The notes below the pieces were generated by a model. The model was not told the origin of the DNA. It made no database searches and was given only the letters and a program-made list of their open reading frames with translations. This document shows positions 44,557 to 52,922 of a stretch of 52,972 bases of DNA, one piece after another. How positions within the stretch are numbered: position 1 is the first letter of the stretch; the number at the start of each line of letters is the position of its first letter. Made by a program: the position numbers and the translations under genes. Origin of the DNA: Anabaena minutissima FACHB-250 (GTDB lineage: Bacteria > Cyanobacteriota > Cyanobacteriia > Cyanobacteriales > Nostocaceae). The stretch is from contig NZ_JACJRG010000042.1 of assembly GCF_014697125.1 (NCBI RefSeq), positions 1 through 52,972 of the forward strand. Direction: 5' to 3'.

Positions 44557-44793
44557 ATGCCTAAAAAAATTCGAGAGTTAAAAGCAAGATTACAAAAAGC
44601 AGGTTTTAACTACCGTCAGGCAAAGGGAAGTCATACATTCTGGACTCATCCACTCGTACCTGATGAACCAGTCACGATTGCAGGTAAAGATGGAGACGAT
44701 GCACCAAAATACCTAGAAAAAGAGGTGAACCGAGTTTTGGGTAAATTAGAGCAAGTGCAGAAGCCTGAGAAAATTGACATGGAGGAAGAATGA
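44557..44793 (+). CDS. hicA: HicA-family mRNA interferase toxin
   Basis: A 78-residue double-stranded-RNA-binding-like toxin. The catalytic His26 lies in the family motif KGSHTFWTHP, preceded by LKARLQKAGF. In type II HicAB systems HicA cleaves mRNA and HicB neutralises it. The stop overlaps the hicB start (ATGA at 44790-44793), with GGAGGAAGA serving hicB. The C-terminal 15 residues are acidic and longer than usual. Confidence 0.85.
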   Translation: MPKKIRELKARLQKAGFNYRQAKGSHTFWTHPLVPDEPVTIAGKDGDDAPKYLEKEVNRVLGKLEQVQKPEKIDMEEE

Positions 44794-45020
44794 ATTATCG
44801 CTACAGTATGATTATTCAATGGTCAGATGAAGATAACTGCTATTTAGTTCACCTACCGGAATTTCCTTGGCAACAATACCACACCCACGGAACAACCTAC
44901 CAAGAAGCCGCAAAACATGGACAAGAAGTTATTGAATCACTAATTGAGTGGTATCAAGAACAGAACAAAGCTTTGCCAGAGCCAATTGCGTTACCTGAAA
45001 AGCCTTTAAAAGTAGCGTAG
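44790..45020 (+). CDS. hicB: HicB-family antitoxin
   Basis: A 76-residue antitoxin with the partial RNase H-like fold: YSMIIQWSDEDNCYLVHLPEF, then HGTTYQEAAKHGQEVIESLI. No DNA-binding tail is visible, so autoregulation by this protein alone is doubtful. Coupled to hicA by the ATGA overlap. A stem follows the stop codon directly. Confidence 0.87.
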   Translation: MNYRYSMIIQWSDEDNCYLVHLPEFPWQQYHTHGTTYQEAAKHGQEVIESLIEWYQEQNKALPEPIALPEKPLKVA

Positions 45021-45052
45021 ACTGGGAAATCCTCTAAAATTAAATTTCCAGT
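45021..45052 (+). terminator. possible terminator after hicB
   Basis: ACTGGGAAAT (45021-45030) and ATTTCCAGT (45044-45052) form a stem with one bulged G right after the hicB stop. No U-run is visible. Confidence 0.4.
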
Positions 45053-45161
45053 TACATGAGATTATGCGAACTGTTCTTCAATTAGATACGATTGATGCTA
45101 GATAATGGGAAAGCTTTGTCATTCACCAGCCAATCTAGCCCGGAAGAACAGATTAATAACT

Positions 45162-46949
45162 ATGCGAACTCACTATTGCGGCGAACTCCGAAAAGAGCAT
45201 ATTGGAGCAACTGTTACCTTGTATGGATGGGTAGACCGTCGCCGCGATCATGGGGGCGTGATATTCTTAGATTTACGCGATCGCTCTGGCACTATCCAGA
45301 TTGTCAGCGATCCGCAACGCACCCCAGATTCCTACGAACCGGCTAACTCTCTACGTAACGAATACGTTGTGGAAATCACAGGAAGAGTCACACAACGTCC
45401 CGAAGAATCCCTAAATACCCGCATCCCTACAGGCGAAGTGGAAATTTACGCCGATAAGATCACTCTGCTAAACGGTGTGCGCAAACAGTTACCCTTCCAA
45501 GTTTCCAGTGCCGACACCGAAAACGTGCGGGAAGATTTGCGGCTAAAATATCGTTACTTGGATTTAAGACGCGATCGCATGGCGCGGAATATGCAGCTAC
45601 GTCATCAAGTCGTTAAAGCCATGCGCCGCTACTTGGAAGACATAGAGGGTTTTATTGAAGTAGAAACCCCCATCCTCACCCGTTCTACCCCAGAAGGTGC
45701 AAGAGACTATATTCTACCTAGTCGCGTTAATGAGGGTGAATGGTTCGCCTTACCCCAATCACCACAATTATTTAAACAAATATTGATGGTATCGGGAATG
45801 GATAGATACTATCAGATTGCCCGTTGCTTCCGCGATGAAGACTTACGCGCGGACAGACAGCCAGAATTTACGCAGTTGGACATGGAAATGAGTTTCATGT
45901 CCCAAGAAGAAATTATCGAAATCAACGAAAAGTTAGTTAGTTATATCTTCAAAATCGTTAAAGGGATTGAATTACATACTCCCTTCCCCCGTCTCACCTA
46001 CGCTGAGGCGATGGAACGTTATGGTAGCGATAAACCAGATACCCGCTACGGTTTGGAATTAGTCAACGTTTCCGATGTGATGAAAGACTCAGGCTTTAAA
46101 GTCTTTCGGGATGCTGTAGCTCATGGTGGTATAGTCAAAATTCTCCCCATCCCTAACGGTAACGACCAAATTTCTAATGTCCGCATCAAACCAGGTGGAG
46201 ATTTATTCAAAGAAGCCAGCGAAGCCGGTGCTAAAGGTTTAGCTTACATCCGGGTGAGAGACAACGGCGAAATTGACACCATTGGCGCAATCAAAGACAA
46301 CCTCTCAGAAGAACAAAAACAAGAAATCTTACAGCGCACAGGTGCAAAACCAGGACATTTGTTACTGTTTGGAGCTGGTGATGCACCTACTGTCAATAAA
46401 ACCTTAGATAGATTACGTCAAGTTGTCGCCAAAGAATTCAACTTAATCGATCCAGAAAAAATCAACCTCCTCTGGATTGTCGATTTCCCCATGTTTGAGT
46501 GGAATGCAAACGAAAAACGCCTCGAAGCATTACACCACCCATTTACAGCACCCCATCCCGATGATTTGCATGACTTAAAAACCGCCCGCGCCCAAGCCTA
46601 TGACTTAGTATTCAATGGCTTTGAAGTTGGCGGCGGTAGTCTGCGGATTTATCAACGAGACATTCAAGAACAGGTGTTTGAAGCCATTGGTTTGTCTCCC
46701 GAAGAAGCACAAAATAAATTTGGCTTTCTCTTAGAAGCGTTTGAATATGGTACACCGCCGCATGGTGGTATCGCCTACGGTTTAGATCGGTTGGTAATGT
46801 TACTTAGTGGCGAAGAATCCATTCGGGATGTCATTGCTTTTCCGAAAACACAACAAGCCCGTTGTTTGTTAACAGATGCACCTTCTGGTGTAGATGTCAA
46901 GCAGTTAAAAGAACTGCACGTTGCTTCGATATACAAACCCAAAGCTTAA
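45162..46949 (+). CDS. aspS: aspartyl-tRNA synthetase
   Basis: A 595-residue class IIb synthetase. The N-terminal OB-fold (about 1-105: GWVDRRRDHGGVIFLDLRDRSG) binds the anticodon. The catalytic core has motif 1 near FIEVETPILTRSTPEGARDY, motif 2 FRDEDLRADRQPEFTQLDME, a GAD insertion domain (about 290-420), and motif 3 GIAYGLDRLVMLL. The length suits the bacterial type. ATG 45162 (MRTHYCGELR) is the conserved start; the in-frame ATG 19 codons upstream is not conserved-looking. It may also charge tRNA-Asn, which I cannot judge here. Confidence 0.96.
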   Translation: MRTHYCGELRKEHIGATVTLYGWVDRRRDHGGVIFLDLRDRSGTIQIVSDPQRTPDSYEPANSLRNEYVVEITGRVTQRPEESLNTRIPTGEVEIYADKITLLNGVRKQLPFQVSSADTENVREDLRLKYRYLDLRRDRMARNMQLRHQVVKAMRRYLEDIEGFIEVETPILTRSTPEGARDYILPSRVNEGEWFALPQSPQLFKQILMVSGMDRYYQIARCFRDEDLRADRQPEFTQLDMEMSFMSQEEIIEINEKLVSYIFKIVKGIELHTPFPRLTYAEAMERYGSDKPDTRYGLELVNVSDVMKDSGFKVFRDAVAHGGIVKILPIPNGNDQISNVRIKPGGDLFKEASEAGAKGLAYIRVRDNGEIDTIGAIKDNLSEEQKQEILQRTGAKPGHLLLFGAGDAPTVNKTLDRLRQVVAKEFNLIDPEKINLLWIVDFPMFEWNANEKRLEALHHPFTAPHPDDLHDLKTARAQAYDLVFNGFEVGGGSLRIYQRDIQEQVFEAIGLSPEEAQNKFGFLLEAFEYGTPPHGGIAYGLDRLVMLLSGEESIRDVIAFPKTQQARCLLTDAPSGVDVKQLKELHVASIYKPKA

Positions 46950-46985
46950 GGGAGTGCTGAGTAATGAGTTGGGCATTGGGGATTT

Positions 46986-47040
46986 CCTCTCCTCTGCTCC
47001 TCTGCTCCTCTGTCACCTGTCACCTGTCACCTGTCACCTT
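46986..47040. repeat. heptamer repeats between aspS and yifB
   Basis: CTCTGCTC- and CTGTCAC-type 7-bp units fill the gap between these convergent genes, including four near-perfect CTGTCAC copies. Confidence 0.8.
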
Positions 47041-47041
47041 C

Positions 47042-48247
47042 CTACTGCATTCTATCTATAGTGCGATATTGAATGGCTTCAGCTACATGATTAGCTTTGA
47101 GTTCTTCATCGCCCGCTAAATCTGCGATTGTGCGGGCGACCTTGAGAATGCGATCGCTAGCCCTGGCTGATAAACCTAATTTTTTAATTGCGGCTTCTAA
47201 TAAATTTCGGCTAGCATCATCTAGTTTGCACCATTTCTGGAGGTGTCGGCTTTGCATTTGGGCATTGCACCGCAGATTTGATTCTTCTTGAAAACGAATC
47301 GTGGCGCGATCGCGTGCTTGTTTTACCCTATGCAGTACAGACATCGAACCTTCTCCTGTCGGTTGTTGGGTAATTTCTTCTGGTTTCAAGCGATTCACCG
47401 CCACTTGTAAATCAATCCGATCCATCAAGGGGCCAGAAAGTTTTGCCCAATATTGTTCTCGTTGTCTTGGTGAGCAGGTACATTGCTGAATCGTATCGCC
47501 GTAGTAACCACAAGGACAGGGATTTGTACTGGCGACTAAAGTAAATTGTGCCGGAAATGTGACTGATTGTCTGGTACGGGATATCGTCACAAAACCGTCT
47601 TCTAAGGGCTGACGGAGAAATTCTAAAACATCCCGTTTAAATTCCGTCAATTCATCCAAAAACAATATCCCCCGGTGAGATAAGGAAATTTCCCCAGGAC
47701 GCGGAAACCCACCGCCACCGACTAAAGATGGCCCTGATGCTGAGTGGTGGGGACTACGAAAAGGGCGATCGCGTACTAATGAGCCACGATTCTTTAATAA
47801 CCCAGCGACAGAGTGAATCCGAGTCACTTCTAAGGCTTCTGCAAAGCTTAACGGGGGTAATATCCCCGGTAAGCGGCGCGCTAACATTGTTTTGCCACTC
47901 CCCGGCGGCCCCACAAAAATTAGATTATGCCCCCCAGCCGCCGCAATTTCTAAAGCCCGACGAGCATGAGCCTGTCCTTTCACATCCTTTAAATCTGCAA
48001 CAGCATGGGCTATTTGTGGTAACTCTTTTAATTCATCTAACTTTACAGGTTTGTACTTCCCTGGATGATTCAATAAATCAACTACCTCAGAGATATTCTT
48101 ACAGCCATACACATCTAATCCTTGTACCACCGATGCTTCTTGAGCATTATCAGCAGGCACAACTAAACCTGCAATTCCCATTTTCTGAGCAGTAGCTGCG
48201 ATCGGTAAAACACCCGCCACCGGACGCAGGCTGCCATCTAATGATAT
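47042..48247 (-). pseudogene. comM: YifB/ComM-family Mg-chelatase-like AAA+ ATPase, 5' end cut off by a mobile element
   Basis: About 400 residues remain of a protein normally near 510. It has Walker A GPPGSGKTMLARRLPG, HRGILFLDELTEF (Walker B), the zinc-like NPCPCGYYGD, and a C-terminal domain LSARASDRILKVARTIADL. Homology starts abruptly at SLDGSLRPVAG; the N-terminal S5/Lon-like domain and the usual GE before it are missing, replaced by VRI and unrelated residues. In frame the only start left is a TTG inside the inserted DNA, so it is probably not made while the element is present. ComM is a branch-migration helicase aiding natural transformation. Confidence 0.88.
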
Positions 48248-48275
48248 TCTGACAATATTCGACCAGTAGTAATTT

Positions 48276-49790
48276 ATGCCCTCAGTCAAGAACGGTTACG
48301 TCTGCTTTTATCCAGAACTCCCGCGCCGCACGGGATACACGCGATTAAGTAAAAATGAGATTGAAGGGAGGGACACGCTTAATCGCCACATTGAGCAGTT
48401 AAGAAAATCTGGGGCGACTGAGGTCTACTGGGATATTATTTCCCGCTCCTCCAAAAAGCGTCCTGGGCTTTCCCAAGTGATGGATCTAGCTAAAAATCAA
48501 CTTACCACAGAAATTATTCTTATCCGGCTTGACCGTCTAACCGACTCTCACGCCTTGATGGAAGACTTTATAGAACTAATTATTAAAACAAATATCCCCT
48601 GCCGAGGGCTACACGACAGCATCGACTTGACGACGGTTGGAGGGAGAACTCACGCTAGATTACTAGTTACCCTCAGCCGCAACGAAATTGAGCGGACGAG
48701 TGAGCGATTTAAGGACGGGTGGGAGGGGGTGAGGCGAAGACGTAAAGCTGTTAATCCCCCCTTCGGGTATGTGGTGGTTGATAATAAACACGCTTTAGAT
48801 AATCAAGAATTCCTGTGCTTAATTGACACCCAGGAAGCTAGAAGCAAAGGCGCGATCGCTCGTGAGATTGTGGAGATTTTTCTAGCTAAAAAATCCCTCC
48901 GCAGCTGCGTCAAATACCTAAATGAAAAATACGGACTTTGGCACTCTAATCACGGGGGCGGTAAATCCGGCTTCTCCACAAGCGGCTTATTTCAATTCTC
49001 TCCCGCCGGGCTTTCCTACTGGATTACGTCCCCAGTCTTACGGGGACATCTAATTTACTTTCGCGGGCAAGAAAACGAAGAAACCATCTTCAACACTCAC
49101 CCAGACGCACGAATAATTTCTGAGGCAGAATTTATAGAAATTGAATCAATCCTCAAACGCAATAGCCAAATCAGGGGGTTCGGTACAAGACTGGCCCACT
49201 ACCCCCTATCAGGCTTAATCTATTGCGCTGAGTGCGGAGGCTCTTGTTATTCCCTCAAGGCTGGGCAGCGTAACGGGAAGGAGAGGGACTATTACTACTA
49301 CAAATGCAAAAACGCATCCCAAGGCTCTTGCTCTTCCAAAGGCTCAATTAGAATGGATGTTGCCGAAGACGCGGTAATCAAAAAACTTACCGCCGCCGCG
49401 TCTGAACTAACTCAATTCATCAAGCCAGAATTATTACCCCCACCCACGAAGCTCCTATCCTTGAAGGAAGAACTTAAGAAAACAGAGTCTTGGGGCGACT
49501 ACCCAGAAATACAATCCCTGAGAAATAGGCTAAAAATTGAAATCGCGAACCTAGAGCAGCGAGCAGATCAATCAGATTTCCGTCTAGATTTTTTCAAAAA
49601 GATAGTGGTGGAAGCTTTCTCTGACCCGGATTTCTTCCCTACTCAAACCGAGGAATACCGGAGGCAAGTTTATTTCCAGCTAGTGGAGAAAATAATCGTA
49701 GGGCAAAGCACTAAAACTGTAAACTACAAAAATGGGCAATCTAAAGAAAGAGTGATCGCGATCGTCAAAAAAGTTATTTTGAAGTTTTGA
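48276..49790 (+). CDS. XisF-type large serine recombinase (integrase/excisionase)
   Basis: A 504-residue site-specific recombinase. The resolvase domain has the nucleophile Ser25 in GYTRLSKNEIEG, KRPGLSQVMDLA and IRLDRLTDS, then ERTSERFKDGWEGVRRR. The recombinase domain (about 150-300) precedes a zinc ribbon with Cys317, Cys320, Cys344 and Cys352. A C-terminal coiled region follows. The N-terminus is about 15 residues longer than usual. Length and layout recall XisF, which excises the fdxN element during heterocyst differentiation. It starts about 30 bases inside the junction with yifB, so its promoter is either in that gap or supplied across it. Confidence 0.9.
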   Translation: MPSVKNGYVCFYPELPRRTGYTRLSKNEIEGRDTLNRHIEQLRKSGATEVYWDIISRSSKKRPGLSQVMDLAKNQLTTEIILIRLDRLTDSHALMEDFIELIIKTNIPCRGLHDSIDLTTVGGRTHARLLVTLSRNEIERTSERFKDGWEGVRRRRKAVNPPFGYVVVDNKHALDNQEFLCLIDTQEARSKGAIAREIVEIFLAKKSLRSCVKYLNEKYGLWHSNHGGGKSGFSTSGLFQFSPAGLSYWITSPVLRGHLIYFRGQENEETIFNTHPDARIISEAEFIEIESILKRNSQIRGFGTRLAHYPLSGLIYCAECGGSCYSLKAGQRNGKERDYYYYKCKNASQGSCSSKGSIRMDVAEDAVIKKLTAAASELTQFIKPELLPPPTKLLSLKEELKKTESWGDYPEIQSLRNRLKIEIANLEQRADQSDFRLDFFKKIVVEAFSDPDFFPTQTEEYRRQVYFQLVEKIIVGQSTKTVNYKNGQSKERVIAIVKKVILKF

Positions 49791-50363
49791 TCAAACCAGC
49801 CCTAATTTTGCTTCCTTAAAGGTGAATTCCCAATCGCTTTTTAGGTATCCCCGCCCCGTTAGTCCAGGTAAATTGCCAAGCCGAATTTCGCCCCAGCGCA
49901 CAGACCCCATCTCACCTGAGAAACTGCTTGCGCCAAAATCAGGTAAGCAAAAATCAATTACTTTGACAGGAGTAAATGTACTATAGCTGCTAGATTTTGA
50001 AATCTCGGCTAATCGCCTGACCATATCAAGAATAATTTTTCTTCTATCTGTAACGGTAGCCCTAAAACCCCTTCGTACCGTACTAGGGGCATATACGGCA
50101 GGCGAACTAAACGTATTTCGTAATCCCCCGTCCCCAGTATTATCATTCTCTTGATCGTAGTCTGGGAAGGTTCGCAGATAAATGTAGTCTGTTGTGTCAT
50201 CTGTCGTGTAAAGAGTTGGATCAAATAAATCAAGATATAATCCCGTAGGTGCTAATGCTTCCACTGTGCTGGTGTGTATTCTGATTAATAATCGCTTTCG
50301 TACAAATGGCGCATCACACTCATTGCTGGCAAGATAAGTATTAACATCGTCACGAATACTCAT
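49791..50363 (-). CDS. phage-associated protein, unknown function
   Basis: A 190-residue soluble protein on the opposite strand between the recombinase and terminase genes. I do not recognise it. Its middle is rich in Asp, Tyr and Thr (LYTTDDTTDYIYLRTFPDYD), and the C-terminal third has SGEMGSVRWGEIRLGNLPGL. No membrane or signal segment. Its TGA meets the recombinase TGA tail to tail in a TGATCA palindrome with no gap. A tail or structural role is possible but unsupported. Confidence 0.7.
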   Translation of the reverse strand: MSIRDDVNTYLASNECDAPFVRKRLLIRIHTSTVEALAPTGLYLDLFDPTLYTTDDTTDYIYLRTFPDYDQENDNTGDGGLRNTFSSPAVYAPSTVRRGFRATVTDRRKIILDMVRRLAEISKSSSYSTFTPVKVIDFCLPDFGASSFSGEMGSVRWGEIRLGNLPGLTGRGYLKSDWEFTFKEAKLGLV

Positions 50364-50414
50364 AATTGAAACAATAATAGAATTTATTTATTAATAGCAA
50401 ATAGCGATCGCTTA

Positions 50415-51023
50415 ATGGCAAACGAGACAGAAAACCCACACGGTTTAACGGACTTACAGCTAAGATTTTGTCAAGAATTTGTTAAAGACTTGAACAAAAC
50501 TCAAGCTTATCTTCGTGCTGGGTATAAGTCAAAAGATGAAAATTCAGCAGCTGCATCTGCTTCTAGATTGTTAAGAGTTGGTAAGATTAGAGCCTATCTT
50601 GGGGAAGTTCTTAATTTATCAGAAACATCGGTAATCTCCGAAATTGTCAAAATTGCTTTTGCTAACATTACTGATATTGTTGATTTTAGTGACAAGTCAA
50701 TCACAATAAAATCGAGTGCGAATCTTAGCGATCGCGCTAAATCAGCATTGCAATCGATAAGCTTTACCGAAAGGTATACAGAAGAAGGTAAAGTGACCAC
50801 GGTGCAGGTTAAAATGCACGATAAATTAGCAGCACTTGAGAAGCTAATGAAGCGGTTGCGAATGTACCCCAAGGAAATGACAACCATGAGCGCGGTTACT
50901 CATTTACTTTCTCAAGGATTACTAACAGATGAGCAAGCGAAGGTGATCATAGATGGCGTTTCCGGGATTGAAGAAGGCTTGCGATCGCTTACTGACAGAC
51001 AGCCAATCCAGGAGGCAGATTAG
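50415..51023 (+). CDS. phage terminase small subunit
   Basis: A 202-residue protein. The N-terminus LTDLQLRFCQEFVKDLNKTQAYLRAGYKS is the characteristic helix-turn-helix of the Terminase_2 family, followed by SASRLLRVGKIRAYLGEVL. It recognises phage DNA and loads the large subunit for packaging. Its 3' end overlaps the large-subunit gene by 71 bases in another frame. It is divergent from the gene at 49791, with about 50 bases between them, including a GCGATCGC. Confidence 0.88.
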   Translation: MANETENPHGLTDLQLRFCQEFVKDLNKTQAYLRAGYKSKDENSAAASASRLLRVGKIRAYLGEVLNLSETSVISEIVKIAFANITDIVDFSDKSITIKSSANLSDRAKSALQSISFTERYTEEGKVTTVQVKMHDKLAALEKLMKRLRMYPKEMTTMSAVTHLLSQGLLTDEQAKVIIDGVSGIEEGLRSLTDRQPIQEAD

Positions 51024-52794
51024 TACCATCAAAGATGGCTTTGTGGAGGAATGCTATCAACGTGGCGGTAAGCCATTTGTTGAGGCAGTGGAGAAATGGG
51101 GAGTCAACGAGAGGGGCGATCGCCTAACTTTGCTTCCTTGGCATAGAGAGTATGCAGAACTCTTGGGTGATATGAGAGTTGCTGAAAATCTTACTTCTGG
51201 CGCAGCCCAGGTGGGTAAGACAATTTTTCATACCCTGCTACTTTCCTATTGCATTACTGAAGGGGGGCTGAGTACGATTTGGGCATACGATCAAGAGCGG
51301 ACGCTAAATATTCAAGTTCCTTCTAACTTCCGTCCCGTTATTAAGTCCTGGCTCAAAGCCAGAGGCATCAAAACTAAATTAGGCGAAGGCACTCAGAACA
51401 ACACTATTTTTCAAGTCAAGGGCGCAACGGCTCAATTTGTCTATGTTTCTACCTCAAAGCTGCGCGATAGCGATGATGGTAAGGCAGCTGTGGGAGGTAT
51501 AGCTGCTGGTGTATCCCGCGACATTTTATTCAAGGAAGAGCGATCGCAGTATCCCCCCGGTGCAGGCGACCCCCTCAACCGCCGACTTGATGCAGGACGC
51601 TTACCCTCTCGCCCTATTAGAGAATTAGGCACTCCTGGATCGGGTAATGGTATCGAAGCAGAAATAATAAATACCGATTACCACTTTTACCCTCATTACC
51701 GATGTCCTAGTTGTGAGGAAGAATTACCCCTTCACCCCAAAGGCTGCTTGCTCAAACCTTTAAACAAAAAATATCTATCTCCCAGTGGCAGGCCGTTAGA
51801 TTGGTTTCAAGAGAATAACGAAGCTTATTTTGGTTGCAGTAATTGTGGCTCACGCCTCCCAGATGAAGTCAGAACTCAAGCATGGTTTCGTTGCCTAAAA
51901 ACTGGCATTGATTTACGCACATTCCTGGACTCCCTTCCCCAAGGCATACCTTACAAGCGTCTCAAGGTCGGCATAATTCTTTCTCCCCTGTTAAGAATCC
52001 GCGAAACAAACTTGGCCCAAGAAATGATCAATGAGGGACTATCAACCCTCAACACTGATGACTGGCAACAACAGGGTTTGGGTGAACCATCGGAAACCAG
52101 CTACACAGGCGTAACTCTGGAAGTATTGAAAGGAGCGATCGCCTTACCTCCACCCCCAGGTAAACCAGAATTTACCTTGGTTGGCATCGATCAAGGTAGA
52201 GCAGAATACTGGCTATGGAAATGCGCTTATCATTTACCTATTGATTGGCGTACCCTTCCCATTGCTCAAGTGATAGAACAATCCCGCCGCCATGTTTTAT
52301 TCGGCGGCGATGTCATGAAGGGCGAAGTTACTGACATCATCGATGATGTGGATTTTGGCGTAATTGATAACGAGCCAGATATTTCCGCCGCCGCCGAACT
52401 CTGCTCAAACACCTGCTTAGAAATGGCAGACCAGCAATCATCCCAAATGGATGCAGTCAAAGAAGGAATTGTGCGTGAGGGTGGAAATGAACATAAATGC
52501 TGGAAACTCAGAAACGAAAAATTTTTAAAAACAGTTTTACATGGGTTTCTCATGAACAAATACCACCTACCTAATGAGTGGGAGCAGTGGATTGGAAAGC
52601 CCACAGAGCGATCGCCTCTAGTCCATTTGACCGCACCCAGTTTTGACCCGACTTCCGGTAAATGGAAGCGACCAAAAAATCACGTAGATGATCTATACTA
52701 CGCAGCAATGTTTTGTGAGGTAGCATTTTATATACATCTACTACATGGACAAAAGCAAAGCGGATTTGATTTGTGGTCTGAAATGTTAGATTAA
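50953..52794 (+). CDS. phage terminase large subunit (GpA-like)
   Basis: A 613-residue packaging motor. The ATPase has a Walker A-like SGAAQVGKT at 82-90. A zinc-finger-like pair, CPSCEEEL and CSNCGSRL, lies in the middle, as in lambda GpA-type terminases. The nuclease domain begins around FTLVGIDQGRAEYW (likely metal Asp), and ends near HVDDLYYAAMFCEVAF. The start is uncertain because it overlaps the small subunit by 71 bases; ATG 50953 is the first in frame. It pumps DNA into the capsid and cuts it. Confidence 0.87.
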   Translation: MAFPGLKKACDRLLTDSQSRRQISTIKDGFVEECYQRGGKPFVEAVEKWGVNERGDRLTLLPWHREYAELLGDMRVAENLTSGAAQVGKTIFHTLLLSYCITEGGLSTIWAYDQERTLNIQVPSNFRPVIKSWLKARGIKTKLGEGTQNNTIFQVKGATAQFVYVSTSKLRDSDDGKAAVGGIAAGVSRDILFKEERSQYPPGAGDPLNRRLDAGRLPSRPIRELGTPGSGNGIEAEIINTDYHFYPHYRCPSCEEELPLHPKGCLLKPLNKKYLSPSGRPLDWFQENNEAYFGCSNCGSRLPDEVRTQAWFRCLKTGIDLRTFLDSLPQGIPYKRLKVGIILSPLLRIRETNLAQEMINEGLSTLNTDDWQQQGLGEPSETSYTGVTLEVLKGAIALPPPPGKPEFTLVGIDQGRAEYWLWKCAYHLPIDWRTLPIAQVIEQSRRHVLFGGDVMKGEVTDIIDDVDFGVIDNEPDISAAAELCSNTCLEMADQQSSQMDAVKEGIVREGGNEHKCWKLRNEKFLKTVLHGFLMNKYHLPNEWEQWIGKPTERSPLVHLTAPSFDPTSGKWKRPKNHVDDLYYAAMFCEVAFYIHLLHGQKQSGFDLWSEMLD

Positions 52795-52817
52795 TATTTA
52801 ACTATTACGCCGTAAGT

Positions 52818-52853
52818 CCCCCACTGAATTTGGTACTCCGAATCAGTGGCGGG
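52818..52853. repeat. hairpin after the terminase gene
   Basis: CCCCCACTGA and TCAGTGGCGGG pair around a 15-base loop, 23 bases after the terminase stop. A second small perfect hairpin, TCTTTGC/GCAAAGA, lies at 52892-52908. They may end the terminase transcript. The first shares the CCACTGA/TCAGTGG motif with the host hairpins at 31905-31936. Confidence 0.5.
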
Positions 52854-52922
52854 ATATAAGGTGGTTGATAAGGATTGCATCTAAGGTTAATTCTTTGCAC
52901 AGCAAAGACAAATATTAGATGT

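Noticed and set aside
45092..45346. 84-residue frame overlapping the aspS start
   Set aside because: Out of frame with the conserved OB-fold of AspS and without homology that I recognise.
47728..48195. 155-residue plus-strand frame within yifB
   Set aside because: Antisense to a clearly conserved ATPase domain; no signal of its own and no ribosome site.
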